A DNA stretch of 64,000 bases from JACDAN01 sp963827705 (GCA_963827705.1 CAWHBN010000022.1:124001-188000); one strand, 5' to 3'. Counted from the stretch's first letter, positions 22,981 to 32,350 are shown. Translations and numbers: made by a program. The notes: a model not told the origin generated them from the sequence alone.

Positions 22981-25041
22981 ATGAAGGTCTTTGCCGCCGC
23001 TCTGCTTGCTCTCGCGTTCCCGGCCACGGCCTGGGGCGAGGCGACCCTGGTCACACGCGAGGTTCCGCTCTCCGGGCAGCGCACGCTCGCCGCGGCTGCC
23101 TCGCCCGAGCGCTTCAACCTCGTCGGGCTCCACTGGAAGGGCCCCGGCCGGGTGAACCTCCGCGTGCGCAGGACGTCCGGGTGGAGCCCCTGGCGAGCGG
23201 TCGAGGCCGAGGCGGAGGACCGTCCGGACCGCGGGTCCAGGGAAGAGCGGCGCCTGCGCGGCTGGCGGCTCGGCGCGCTCCAGTGGACGGGGGAGGCGCG
23301 GCGCCTCCAGGTCCGCGTGCACGGCCGGGTCAGCCGCGTGCGTGCCCACTACATCTGGAGCCCCGAGGAACCGCTGGGCCGATCGCTCCAGATGACCGGC
23401 AGTCCGGCGATCATCACCCGCCAGGCCTGGGGCGCGGACGAGCGGATCCGCCGGGACAGCCCGAGGTTCGCCAGAGCGCTGACAACCGCAGTTGTCCATC
23501 ACACCGCCGGCGGGGAGGCGTCGACGCCCGCTCGGTCAGCGGCCGTCGTGCGCGGGATCTACCTGTACCACGTGCGCGGAAACGGCTGGGACGACGTCGG
23601 CTACAACTTCCTCGTCGACCGCTTCGGCCAGGTGTTCGAGGGTCGGTACGGGGGCGTCGAACGCAATGTGATCGGCGCGCACTCGCAAGGGTTCAACACC
23701 GGCACCGTCGGGATCTCGCTGATCGGAAACTACGAGCGGCGGTCTCCGACCCCGGCCGCGCGCGCGGCCCTCGTGCGGCTGCTCGCGTGGCGCATGGATG
23801 TCGCGCACATCGACCCTCGTTCGAACTCGCCCGTCATCTCCGGGGGGAGCCCGAAGTACCGGAAGGGCGCGCCGATCTTCCTCCGCGCGATCTCCGGTCA
23901 CCGCGACACGGGGTTCACGACCTGCCCCGGGCGCGTGTACCGCGACCTCCCGAGTATCGCCTCGGCGGTGGCGGGGCTCGGACTGCCGAAGCTCTACACG
24001 CCCGAGGTCGAAGGCGGGTTGGGCCAGTTCGTCAGCTTCTCTGCCAGGCTCTCGACGGCACTTCCGTGGACGGTGACGATCACGGACACCACCGGAAGGC
24101 AGGTCGCGCAGGGCTCGGGCTTCGGGGCGAATGTCCAGTGGACGTGGGACGCCCGCTTCGCCACGCTGCCCGGCTACCGGTGGCGGATCGGTGCCGGCGT
24201 CGGCGTTCGGCCTGCGTCCGGGACGCTCGGCGCGGCCGGCCGCCCAGCAGTCATCCAGGGCGTCTCCGCCGATCCGGCGGGCTTCACCCCCAACGGCGAC
24301 GGTAAGACCGACACGACCGCGATCGCCTACGAGCTCGGCGGCCCGGCGACCGTCCGGATCGATCTTCAGACCGAGCAGGGAAGCCCGCTCGCGACGCTGC
24401 AGACGGCGACGAGGGCGGCCGGCCGCCACGTCTTCGCCTGGAACGGCGGCGGCTATCCGGACGGGCGCTACCGGATCGTGGTCGCTGCGCGGTCGGGAAG
24501 CCGAGAGGTCACGGCGACGACGAACGTCGTCCTGAGCCGGACACTCTCGGGCTTCGGGATCCTGCCCGCCGCCGTCTCACCGAATGGGGACGGCCGCGCG
24601 GACTCGCTGGCGGCGTCCTTCAATCTCGCGGCCCCGGCGCTTGCGAACCTGTCCATTCGGCGCGGCACGGCGGGCGTGGTGTCGGTCTTCGACTCGCTCC
24701 TCCCGATCGGGCTCCACACGATCACGTGGCCCGGCGGCGTCCGCGACGGCGTCTACTCGGTGACGCTGACCGTCACGGACTCGACCGGCCCGGTTACGCA
24801 GCTCCTGCCGGTCCGGGTCGACCGTGTCCCGCCGCGGCTGAAGGTCGTGAACAAGCGGCCCCTGCGGGTCTCGCTCTCGGAGCCGGCCCGCGTCACCTTT
24901 GTCGCGGACGGCGTCACGAGCACGGTTTTCAGGAGGAAAGCCGGCATCTTCACGGTCGTGCTCGGCCGGCCGTTCGCGCGGCTCGACGCCTTTGCAGAGG
25001 ATGTGGCGGCTAACGTCGGTCCGCGGCTCCGCCTGCGCTGA
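22981..25041 (+). CDS. Exported N-acetylmuramoyl-L-alanine amidase (PGRP/Amidase_2) with Ig-like C-terminal repeats
   Basis: Secreted zinc amidase that cuts the sugar-peptide bond of peptidoglycan. The 686-residue protein has a signal peptide (residues 1-20), a beta-rich N-terminal region, and a PGRP catalytic domain at about residues 140-330 with VVHHTAGG (zinc His at about 173), GAHSQGFN and GHRDTGFTTCPG (zinc His at about 307 and Cys at about 317). Then come three FlgD-Ig-like repeats containing TPNGDGKTD and SPNGDGRAD. The repeats probably hold it at the wall. It overlaps the convergent birA by 32 bases. Start ATG 22981. Confidence 0.9.
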   Translation: MKVFAAALLALAFPATAWGEATLVTREVPLSGQRTLAAAASPERFNLVGLHWKGPGRVNLRVRRTSGWSPWRAVEAEAEDRPDRGSREERRLRGWRLGALQWTGEARRLQVRVHGRVSRVRAHYIWSPEEPLGRSLQMTGSPAIITRQAWGADERIRRDSPRFARALTTAVVHHTAGGEASTPARSAAVVRGIYLYHVRGNGWDDVGYNFLVDRFGQVFEGRYGGVERNVIGAHSQGFNTGTVGISLIGNYERRSPTPAARAALVRLLAWRMDVAHIDPRSNSPVISGGSPKYRKGAPIFLRAISGHRDTGFTTCPGRVYRDLPSIASAVAGLGLPKLYTPEVEGGLGQFVSFSARLSTALPWTVTITDTTGRQVAQGSGFGANVQWTWDARFATLPGYRWRIGAGVGVRPASGTLGAAGRPAVIQGVSADPAGFTPNGDGKTDTTAIAYELGGPATVRIDLQTEQGSPLATLQTATRAAGRHVFAWNGGGYPDGRYRIVVAARSGSREVTATTNVVLSRTLSGFGILPAAVSPNGDGRADSLAASFNLAAPALANLSIRRGTAGVVSVFDSLLPIGLHTITWPGGVRDGVYSVTLTVTDSTGPVTQLLPVRVDRVPPRLKVVNKRPLRVSLSEPARVTFVADGVTSTVFRRKAGIFTVVLGRPFARLDAFAEDVAANVGPRLRLR

Positions 25042-25636
25042 TCCACACGTCGTACTGCCGCTCGAGCTCGAGCAGGATCGCAGCGAGGAGGCGTGCGCGG
25101 TCGAGGGGCTCGCCGAGCTCCACGAGCAGCGAGGTCGGCGCGCGGTCGACGTCTGCCGGCAGCTGTTCGGCCGTGACGTTGACGTTGATTCCCATGCCGA
25201 GCACCACCCGGTCTTCGCGGGCCTCGGCCAGGATTCCGGCCAGCTTCCTCCCATGGACGAGCAGGTCGTTCGGCAGCTTGATCTCCGGCATCAGCCCGGT
25301 TGCGTTCCGGACTCCCTCCGCCGCCGCAGCGCCCGCGACGATCGTCAGGGCGGGGAGGCGCTGCGTCTCGACGGGCGGGCGCAGGTTCAGCGAGAAGAGC
25401 AGGCTCGTGCCCGGCTCGGCAACCCAGGGTCGACCGAGGCGGCCCCGCCCCGCGGTCTGCTCGTCGGCGACGACGACGGCCCCTTCCGGTGCATCGGCCG
25501 GCAGCTCCTTCTGCGTCGACTCGCATTGCTCGAGATAGCGGTACGGACGGCCGAAACGCCCCTGGAGGAGCGGCTCGACGTGCTGCGGGCGCAGAGAGTC
25601 CCGACCGGTGCCCCCATCACTAGACTCATCTCGCAC
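25010..25636 (-). CDS. birA: Biotin-[acetyl-CoA-carboxylase] ligase, class I
   Basis: Attaches biotin to the carboxylase carrier protein. The catalytic core is clear: CESTQ, AVVVADEQTAGRGRLGR (the GRGRxGR adenylation loop), IKLPNDLLVHGRKLAGILAE and VVLGMGINVN. There is no N-terminal HTH, so it is not a repressor. About 208 residues if GTG 25636 is used. That GTG abuts the fabZ GTG on the other strand (CACGTG). A downstream CTG before RPQHVEPLLQG would give a more typical N-terminus. Its position beside fab and acc genes fits its role in acetyl-CoA carboxylase maturation. Confidence 0.88.
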   Translation of the reverse strand: MRDESSDGGTGRDSLRPQHVEPLLQGRFGRPYRYLEQCESTQKELPADAPEGAVVVADEQTAGRGRLGRPWVAEPGTSLLFSLNLRPPVETQRLPALTIVAGAAAAEGVRNATGLMPEIKLPNDLLVHGRKLAGILAEAREDRVVLGMGINVNVTAEQLPADVDRAPTSLLVELGEPLDRARLLAAILLELERQYDVWISAGGAADRR

Positions 25637-26069
25637 GTGCCCTCCCTGACCAAGCAAGAAATCGAGGCGATCCTGCCTCACCGCGACCCGTTCCTGCTGC
25701 TCGACGAGGTCGTCGACCTGCGTCCCGGCGAGAAGGTGGTCGCGCGCAAGCAGGTACGGCCGGACGAGTGGTACCTCGCCGGTCACTTCCCCGGCCGGCC
25801 GATCATGCCCGGCGTCCTGATCGTCGAGGCGATGGCGCAGGCCGGCGCGGTAGCGGTGCTGTCGGAGGAGGGAGAACCAGGGCAAGCTCGCGCTCTTCGC
25901 GGGGATCGACGGCGTCCGGTTCAAGCGGGTCGTCGAGCCGGGCGACGAGTTGGAGCTGACCTGCGTGCTGGAGCGCGTGCGCGGGCCGATCGGACGAGGC
26001 AAGGCGACGGCGACGGTGGACGGATCGCTGGCCGCCCGCGGAACGCTGACCTTCGCGGTCGAGCAATGA
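25637..26069 (+). pseudogene. fabZ: 3-hydroxyacyl-ACP dehydratase FabZ, with one frameshift
   Basis: Dehydratase of fatty-acid elongation. The N-terminal half has IEAILPHRDPFLLLDEV and the active site AGHFPGRPIMPG with His50 and Glu64 in place. The frame then breaks at about 25870, in GAGGAGGGAG, where one G too many is present; removing it gives a continuous C-terminus (NQGKLALFAGIDGVRFKR ... TLTFAVEQ) of normal FabZ length, about 143 residues. FabZ is generally essential, no second copy is seen here, and all active-site residues are kept, so this is probably an assembly error. The start is GTG 25637 just after TAGACT. ATGA overlap with fabH. Confidence 0.88.
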
Positions 26070-27064
26070 TCGGCCGCTCCAACGGTGCGCCGGTGTCGAT
26101 TACCGGTCTCGGCACCTATGCGCCCGAGCGGGTGCTCACGAACGACGAGCTCGCGGAGCTGGTCGACACCACGGACGAGTGGATCACCGAGCGCACGGGC
26201 ATCAAGGAGCGCCGGATCGCCGCCCCCGAGCAGGCGATGACGGATCTCGCGCTCCCGGCTTCCCGGATGGCGCTCGAGCGCGCAGGCGTCGACCCGGAGG
26301 AGATCGACCTGATCATCGTCGCGACGGTGACGCCGGACATGATGTTCCCGACGACTGCGTCGCTTCTCGCCGACCTCCTGCCGGCTCCCAAGGCGGCTGC
26401 GTACGACCTGCTCGCCGGTTGCACGGGCTTCGTCTACGCCCTCGCACAGGGGCATGCGATGGTCTCGACGGGCCTCTCGAAAAAGGCGCTCGTCGTCGGC
26501 GGCGACGTGCTCTCGAAGATCCTCGACTGGACCGACCGCTCGACCCTCGTCCTCTTCGGTGACGGAGCCGGCGCCGTCGTGCTCGAGCGGGTCGACGAGG
26601 GCGGGTTCGTCGGATTCGAGCTGGGTGCGGACGGCGGCGGCGGCGAGCATCTCTGGCTCCCGGGCAGCGGCTCGCGCACCTTCGAGGACGCCGACAGGCT
26701 GGTGAAGATGAACGGCCGCGAAGTCTTCAAGTTCGCGACGCGTGTGATGGTGTCGTCGGCGAATGCCCTGCTCGACGAGGTCGGGCGGACGATCGACGAC
26801 GTCGACGTCTACGTGCCGCACCAGGCGAACACGAGAATCATCGATTATGCGACGAAGAAGCTGGGAATCGCCGAAGATCGCGTCATCGTGAACGTGGACA
26901 GGTACGGAAACACGTCCTCCGGGTCGATTCCGCTTGCGCTCGGCGAGGCGGAAGCGGACGGGCGGCTCCGGCAAGGCTCGCTCGTCCTCATGACGGGGAT
27001 GGGAGCAGGCCTGACGTGGGGGTCCACGCTGATGGAGTGGACGGCGAACGGGAGGACGACATGA
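26066..27064 (+). CDS. fabH: 3-oxoacyl-ACP synthase III
   Basis: Starts fatty-acid synthesis by condensing acetyl-CoA or a branched acyl-CoA with malonyl-ACP. The 332-residue thiolase-fold protein has the Cys-His-Asn triad: C119 in LLAGCTGF, H252 in VPHQAN and N282 in YGNTSSG. The start ATG 26066 (MIGRSNGAPVSITGLGTYAP) overlaps fabZ by 4 bases, and the stop overlaps fabD by 4 bases. Confidence 0.96.
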   Translation: MIGRSNGAPVSITGLGTYAPERVLTNDELAELVDTTDEWITERTGIKERRIAAPEQAMTDLALPASRMALERAGVDPEEIDLIIVATVTPDMMFPTTASLLADLLPAPKAAAYDLLAGCTGFVYALAQGHAMVSTGLSKKALVVGGDVLSKILDWTDRSTLVLFGDGAGAVVLERVDEGGFVGFELGADGGGGEHLWLPGSGSRTFEDADRLVKMNGREVFKFATRVMVSSANALLDEVGRTIDDVDVYVPHQANTRIIDYATKKLGIAEDRVIVNVDRYGNTSSGSIPLALGEAEADGRLRQGSLVLMTGMGAGLTWGSTLMEWTANGRTT

Positions 27065-27978
27065 CGAAGGTGGCGTTTTGCTTCCCCGGCCAGGGGTCGC
27101 TGGAGGAGGGGATGGGCCGTGAGATCGCGCTGGCCGTCCCGGAGGCGATGGAGGTCTATCGGGTCGGAAGCGATGCGTCCGGCCTCGACCTCCGGAAGCT
27201 CTGCTTCGAGTCGCCGCTCGACGAGCTCGTCAAGACGGAGGTGCAGCAGCCGGCCCTTGTCGCCACGAGCCTCGCGGTGCTGGCAGCGCTGAGGACCAGA
27301 GGGATCACACCCGACTATGTCGTGGGGCATTCGGTTGGCGAGTTCGCCGCGATCGCGGCGGCCAACTCGATCGAGACGGCCGAGGCGATCGGCCTCGTCC
27401 GCGAGCGAGGTCTCGCAATGGCTGAGGCTGCACGCGAGAGCGACGGGACGATGGCTGCGATCCTCGGACTCGACGACGAGGTCGTGGAGGAGCTGTGCGC
27501 CGAGATCGAGGGCGTGTGGCCGGCGAACTACAACTGTCCCGGGCAGATCGTCGTTTCGGGCGAGGAAAGTGCCGTCGAGAAGCTGATCCACAAGGCCACG
27601 GCGCTCGGCGCCCGCCGTGCCGTGAAGCTGAAGGTCTCGGGCGCCTTCCACAGCCCGCTCGTCGAGAAGGCCGCTGAGATGCTCAAGCCGGCAGTCGAGC
27701 GCGTCCGCTTCAACGATCCGGTGGCGCCGTTCATGTCCACGGTGACCGCGAAGATCGAGCCCGCACAGCGGATGGCCGGGCTGCTCGTGAGCCAGGTGAC
27801 GGCTCCGGTGAAGTTCACGCAGGCCGCGCAGGGGCTTGTCAAGGAGGGCGTGAAGACGTTCGTCGAGGTGGGGCCCGGCAACGTCCTGTCCGGTTTACTG
27901 AAGCGCATTGACAAGACCGTGAAGGCCGTGTCCGTCAACAACGTCGCCGGCCTGAAGAAGGTCGAAGAGTCCATCTAG
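27061..27978 (+). CDS. fabD: Malonyl-CoA:ACP transacylase
   Basis: Moves malonate from CoA to acyl carrier protein. 305 residues with FCFPGQGSLEEGMG at the N-terminus, the nucleophile S91 in GHSVGEF and active His197 in GAFHSPLV. It overlaps fabH (ATGA) and is 6 bases from fabG. Length and motifs are standard. Confidence 0.96.
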   Translation: MTKVAFCFPGQGSLEEGMGREIALAVPEAMEVYRVGSDASGLDLRKLCFESPLDELVKTEVQQPALVATSLAVLAALRTRGITPDYVVGHSVGEFAAIAAANSIETAEAIGLVRERGLAMAEAARESDGTMAAILGLDDEVVEELCAEIEGVWPANYNCPGQIVVSGEESAVEKLIHKATALGARRAVKLKVSGAFHSPLVEKAAEMLKPAVERVRFNDPVAPFMSTVTAKIEPAQRMAGLLVSQVTAPVKFTQAAQGLVKEGVKTFVEVGPGNVLSGLLKRIDKTVKAVSVNNVAGLKKVEESI

Positions 27979-27984
27979 GGAGCT

Positions 27985-28713
27985 GTGGCCGAGTTCAGCT
28001 CTCTCGAAGGCCGCTCGGCCCTGGTGACCGGTGGGTCACGTGGGATCGGGAAAGCGATCGCGGCTGAGCTTGCGAATGCCGGCGCCACCGTCGTCCTCGG
28101 ATACAGGTCAGGCGCCGAGGAGGCCGAGGCCGTTGCATCCGAGATCGGCGGCCGGGCCGTCCAGGCCGACGTGTCGCAGGCCGAGGATGCGCAGCGGCTG
28201 GTCGAGGAGGCCGGCGACGTGGACATCTTGGTGAACAACGCCGGCATCACACGCGACGGGCTTCTGGCGCGGATGCCTGATGAGGACTGGCGCGTCGTGC
28301 TCGATACGAACCTGGGCGGGACCTTCAACACCTGCCGCGCCGTATCCCGCGGGATGATGCGGAGGCGAGGTGGCTCGATCGTGAACGTCTCGAGCATCGT
28401 GGGGCTCCACGGAAATCCCGGCCAGACCAACTACTCTGCCTCGAAGGCCGGGATCATCGGCTTCACGAAGGCGCTCGCGCGGGAGCTCGGTAGCCGCGGC
28501 GTGCGAGCGAACGTCGTGGCGCCGGGCTACATCTCGACCCGATTGACGACCGAACTCCCTGAGGAGCTCCAGAACGCGATGCTCGCCAACACACCGCTCG
28601 GACGCTTCGGCGAGCCCGAGGATGTCGCCGGCGCGGTGCGGTTCCTCTGCTCGGACGCCGCCTCGTTCGTCACCGGCGAGGTGCTCTTGGTCGACGGCGG
28701 ATTGGGGATGTAG
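27985..28713 (+). CDS. fabG: 3-oxoacyl-ACP reductase
   Basis: NADPH-dependent short-chain dehydrogenase, 242 residues. The cofactor loop TGGSRGIGKAIA is at about residues 14-25, NNAGIT follows, and the catalytic Ser/Tyr/Lys are in NVSSIVG and YSASKAG (Y150, K154). The start is GTG 27985 behind AGGGAG. No acpP gene lies between fabG and fabF, where most bacteria have it. Confidence 0.95.
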   Translation: MAEFSSLEGRSALVTGGSRGIGKAIAAELANAGATVVLGYRSGAEEAEAVASEIGGRAVQADVSQAEDAQRLVEEAGDVDILVNNAGITRDGLLARMPDEDWRVVLDTNLGGTFNTCRAVSRGMMRRRGGSIVNVSSIVGLHGNPGQTNYSASKAGIIGFTKALARELGSRGVRANVVAPGYISTRLTTELPEELQNAMLANTPLGRFGEPEDVAGAVRFLCSDAASFVTGEVLLVDGGLGM

Positions 28714-29967
28714 ATGTCGATGAACGGACGCAGACGAGTCGTGATCACCGGCCTCGGGGCCGTGAGCCCCTTGGGGAACGACGTGGAGACCACGTGGGAG
28801 AACCTCACTGCAGGCAAGTCCGGCGCGGCGGAGATCGCGCAGTTCGACGCGAGCGAGTATCCGGTCCACTTCGCCTGCGAGCTGAAGGGCTTCGACGCTG
28901 TGGACTTCATCGACAAGAAGAAGGCGCGGCGGATGGACCGCTTCGCGCAGATGATCGTCGCGGCGGCGATCCAGGCGCGGGACGACTCCGGGATCGACAT
29001 CGAGGGCGAGGCCGATCGGATCGGCGGCTCGGTCGCGACCGGGATCGGCGGCCTGAAGGCGTTCCAGGACTGCTACGACACGCTGCTCGAGCGCGGCCCC
29101 GACCGGGTGAATCCGTTCTCGATCCCACAGATCATCCCGAACATGGGCGCCGGCTGGGTCTCGATGTACCTGGGGACCCGCGGCCCGCTCTCGTCGCAGT
29201 GCACGGCCTGCGCAGCGTCGAACATGGCGATCGGCGAGGCGGCGGACGCGATCCGGCTCGGCCGCGCCGACGCGATGCTCGCCGGCGGCACGGAGGCCGG
29301 GATCACCCGGGTCGGGATCGCTGGGTTCAGCGCCATGCGCGCGCTTTCGCGGCGCAACGACGCGCCCGAGGAGGCGAGCCGGCCCTTCGACGCCGGACGC
29401 GACGGGTTCGTGATGGGCGAAGCCGCCGGCATTGTCGTGCTCGAGGAGCTCGAGCACGCGAAGGAGCGCGGAGCGAAGATCTACGGAGAGCTGCTCGGCT
29501 ACGGGCTCTCGTCCGATGCGAGGCACGTCACCGAGCCGGACCCGACCGGTGACAACCCGGCCCGGGCGATGCGGATGGCGATGGCGGACGCCGGCGTCAA
29601 CGCCGACGAGATCGACTACATCAACGCCCACGGAACCTCCACGCCGCTCGGCGACGCGAGCGAGACGCGGGTGATCAAGATCGCGCTCGGCGAGGAGAAC
29701 GCGCGCAAGACGCCGGTCTCGTCGACGAAGGGTGCGACCGGCCACTGCCTCGGCGCGGCCGGCGCCGTCGAGGCGATCTTCACGACCCTCGCCGTCGAGC
29801 GGGACACGCTTCCGCCGACGATCAACTACGACGAGCCCGACCCGGACTGCGACCTCGACTACATCCCGAACGAGGCGCGCGAGGCGGACGTCAAAGTCGC
29901 GATCTCGAACTCGTTCGGCTTCGGCGGGCACAACGCCTGCATCGTCATCCGGGAGTTCACCGGCTAG
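28714..29967 (+). CDS. fabF: 3-oxoacyl-ACP synthase II
   Basis: Chain-elongating condensing enzyme, 417 residues. The nucleophile is C166 in QCTACAASN, with the two histidines in NAHGTSTPLGD and KGATGHCLGAAG, and the C-terminal FGFGGHNA glycine loop. The ATG directly follows the fabG stop, so the two are co-translated. Confidence 0.96.
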   Translation: MSMNGRRRVVITGLGAVSPLGNDVETTWENLTAGKSGAAEIAQFDASEYPVHFACELKGFDAVDFIDKKKARRMDRFAQMIVAAAIQARDDSGIDIEGEADRIGGSVATGIGGLKAFQDCYDTLLERGPDRVNPFSIPQIIPNMGAGWVSMYLGTRGPLSSQCTACAASNMAIGEAADAIRLGRADAMLAGGTEAGITRVGIAGFSAMRALSRRNDAPEEASRPFDAGRDGFVMGEAAGIVVLEELEHAKERGAKIYGELLGYGLSSDARHVTEPDPTGDNPARAMRMAMADAGVNADEIDYINAHGTSTPLGDASETRVIKIALGEENARKTPVSSTKGATGHCLGAAGAVEAIFTTLAVERDTLPPTINYDEPDPDCDLDYIPNEAREADVKVAISNSFGFGGHNACIVIREFTG

Positions 29968-29982
29968 CTACGCTCGCGCCCT

Positions 29983-30638
29983 GTGGAGCGCTGGGCGACA
30001 TTCGACTGCTACGGGACGCTGGTGGACTGGAACGGCGGGATTCGCCGCGAGCTCGCGCGGATCTTCGGCGAGGGCGAGGCCGGCCGGCTCCTGCACCGGT
30101 ATCACGAGCTCGAGCCCGAGCTCGAGGCAGATGGCGAGCTCACGTACCGGGAGGTGCTGACCCGGGCCTCGATCGCCTCGCAGCGGAGGAAGGCGCCGAG
30201 CTCGACGATCCGGCGGCCCTGGCCGACTCGCTGCCGTCCTGGCAGCCGTTCCCGGAGGCGCGCGGGTCACTCGAGGAGGCTCGCGCTCGCGGCTGGCGCC
30301 TTGCGATCCTCTCGAACACGGATCCCGACTACATCGCCGCGTCCAAGGAGCTGATCGGCGTCCCGTTCGACGAGACGGTCGTCGCCTCCGAGATCGGGTC
30401 CTACAAGCCGGCTCACGGGCACTGGGAGGAGTTCTTCCGCCGGACCGGCGCGGATCGCGCGGGCCATGTCCATGTCGCGGCGAGCCTCTTCCACGACATC
30501 GCGCCCGCAAACGAGCTCGGGCTGCGGAGCGTCTGGATCAACCGGCTCGGCGAGCCCTCGGAGCGTGCGAAGCCCGACCGTGAGCTGCCGGACCTGGACG
30601 GCCTCGCTGGCGTCCTCGACGAACTAGTGCCCGCGTGA
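29983..30638 (+). pseudogene. HAD-superfamily hydrolase (haloacid-dehalogenase type II-like), with one frameshift
   Basis: Haloacid-dehalogenase-fold phosphatase or dehalogenase. Motif I reads FDCYGTLVDWNGG (nucleophile Asp9), motif II LAILSNTDPDY, and then KPAHGHWEEFF and a motif with HVAASLFHDI. The frame breaks at about 30176, where one C seems to be missing from ATCGCC-CTC. Restoring it gives about 218 residues, normal for the family. The start is GTG 29983 eight bases after TACGCT. The stop overlaps the next gene by GTGA. The substrate is unknown. Confidence 0.75.
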
Positions 30639-31534
30639 ACCTCCGCGCGCCCACGCTCGACGACGTCCCAGGCATCGCGCGGCTCTTCAACCGCGGAAGC
30701 GAGGAGCTCTTCGGCGAGGCCGACGAGAGCGAGGACGACGTCCGCCGCTTCCTGACGACCGACGAGCTCGATCCGACAAAGGACATCCGGCTCGCCGAGG
30801 CGGACGGCGAGCTCGTCGGCTACGCCGACATCTATCCGCACCCGCACCCGACCTACTGGGTCGACGTGCGAGTCGTACCGAGCGACGAGAGCGCGCTTCG
30901 TGTTCAGCTCCTGGACTGGAGCCTCGAACGAGTCCGCCAGAAGGGCGGCGAGCGCGTCATGGGATTCGCCTGGGCCCAGGACGAGAGGATGCGCCGAGCG
31001 CTCGCCGATGCCGGCTTCGAGCGGACGCGCGGGAGCTACCGCATGGGGATCGAGTTCGACGGCGAGCTCGAGGAGCCGGGCCCGCCGGACGGGATGCGAA
31101 TTCGGTCGATGACGCCGGAGGACGCACAGGTCGCGTACGAGACGCACGAGGAGACGTTCCAGGACATGTGGGGCCACGCGCCGACGTCCTTCGAGGACTG
31201 GCAGCACTGGCTTCTCGATGACGACCACGACTGGTCGCTCTTCTTCGTCGCCGAGGCGGACGGAGAGCCGGCAGGCGTCGCGCTCTGCCGTCCTAGCCCC
31301 ACCGACCCCGAAATCGGCTCGATCCGGGTCGTCGGCGTGCGGCGCCCCTGGCGGCGCAAGGGCGTGGGCCGCGCGCTCATGCTCCACGCTTTCGCAGAGT
31401 TCCGGCGGCGCGGAATGCGGGGCGCCTCCCTTGGCGTCGACGCCGAGAGCCTGACCGGCGCGCAGCGCCTCTACGCCAGCGTCGGCATGCACGTCGATCG
31501 AGAATCGGACATCTTCGAGCGCGCGCTCTCGTAG
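30635..31534 (+). CDS. Tandem GNAT-fold acetyltransferase
   Basis: A 299-residue protein with two GNAT domains, about residues 1-145 and 150-299. Only the second has a clear acetyl-CoA loop, GVRRPWRRKGVGRALM (about residues 230-245), followed by GASLGVDAESLTGAQRLYASVGM. The first domain seems catalytically degenerate. Mycothiol synthase has the same two-domain plan, but the sequence gives no further support for that role. The start is GTG 30635 in a GTGA overlap with the HAD gene. Confidence 0.8.
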   Translation: MNLRAPTLDDVPGIARLFNRGSEELFGEADESEDDVRRFLTTDELDPTKDIRLAEADGELVGYADIYPHPHPTYWVDVRVVPSDESALRVQLLDWSLERVRQKGGERVMGFAWAQDERMRRALADAGFERTRGSYRMGIEFDGELEEPGPPDGMRIRSMTPEDAQVAYETHEETFQDMWGHAPTSFEDWQHWLLDDDHDWSLFFVAEADGEPAGVALCRPSPTDPEIGSIRVVGVRRPWRRKGVGRALMLHAFAEFRRRGMRGASLGVDAESLTGAQRLYASVGMHVDRESDIFERALS

Positions 31535-31550
31535 GTAGCGTCTCAGGGTC

Positions 31551-32327
31551 TTGTCGCGGTTGCGCGCCAAGTGCCCCGATTGCCGGACGTTCACGGCGGT
31601 CGCGCTCGGGCCGGAGTACGAATGTCACGCGTGCGGGCGAACGTTCGCCGCAGGCCTCGTTCGGGTCCCGCGCGCCTGGGGCCGAGGCGGGGAGGCGATG
31701 GCGGAAGCGGCGTCGCTCCCGGTTCCGTATCCCGAGGCGGCGGTGATCGAGGAGGACTCGCTCGCCGCGCAGAGCCTCGCGCTCGCTCTCGAGCTGCCCG
31801 AGCGGCCGCTGGTGCTCGGAGGCTGCTGTTGCTCTCACGTCGGCGCCGTCGAGGCTCTCTCTGCTCGCCACGGCCGGATCGCCGTCGTCTGGCTCGACGC
31901 GCACGGCGACCTGAACACGGTCGAAAGCTCGCCGTCCGGGAACGCGTGGGGAATGCCGTTGCGCATGCTGCTCGACTCCGGCGCCGTGCGGGCCGAGGAC
32001 GTCGCGCTCGTAGGTGCACGCAACCTCGACCCGCCCGAGGAGGAGTTCATCGCGGCAAACGGTGTCGGGACCGGACGCGAGGCGGTTGCCTCGGCGCTCG
32101 ACGGGACCGGCGGCGCCTACGTCGCTGTGGACTTCGATGCACTCACGGAGGACGAGGTGGCGGCGTTCATGCCCGAGCCCGATGGCCTCTCGCTCGAGGA
32201 GGCTGAGCAGGTGCTCGCTGACGTCCGAGGTCGAACGGATGTCCTCGGCACCGGTCTCTCGGGGCTCGTTCCCGACGAGCGGAACCTGGAGCCGGCGCGG
32301 CGCCTGACCGCCGCGCTCGGCCTCTGA
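31551..32327 (+). CDS. Arginase/agmatinase-fold protein with N-terminal zinc ribbon
   Basis: A ureohydrolase-fold protein of 258 residues fused to a four-Cys zinc ribbon (C8, C11, C25, C28). The metal motifs are partly altered. The usual GGDHS is GGCCCSH (about residues 85-91), whereas WLDAHGDLNT (about residue 107) and VDFDAL (about residue 188) keep the manganese-binding Asp/His pattern. It is short for arginase (about 300). The substrate may be arginine, agmatine or a related guanidine, or it may lack ureohydrolase activity. The start is TTG 31551 after AGGG. It lies between GNAT and accD genes. Confidence 0.72.
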   Translation: MSRLRAKCPDCRTFTAVALGPEYECHACGRTFAAGLVRVPRAWGRGGEAMAEAASLPVPYPEAAVIEEDSLAAQSLALALELPERPLVLGGCCCSHVGAVEALSARHGRIAVVWLDAHGDLNTVESSPSGNAWGMPLRMLLDSGAVRAEDVALVGARNLDPPEEEFIAANGVGTGREAVASALDGTGGAYVAVDFDALTEDEVAAFMPEPDGLSLEEAEQVLADVRGRTDVLGTGLSGLVPDERNLEPARRLTAALGL

Positions 32328-32350
32328 CGGTGGACTACTAGACTCGGCCC

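Noticed and set aside
25860..25880. Programmed frameshifting in fabZ
   Set aside because: No slippery heptamer or downstream structure is evident, other FabZ proteins need none, and ten further breaks in unrelated contexts argue for assembly errors.
30635..31534. Naming the tandem GNAT protein mycothiol synthase (MshD)
   Set aside because: Only the two-domain layout agrees; no specific MshD motif or other mycothiol gene is present in the window.
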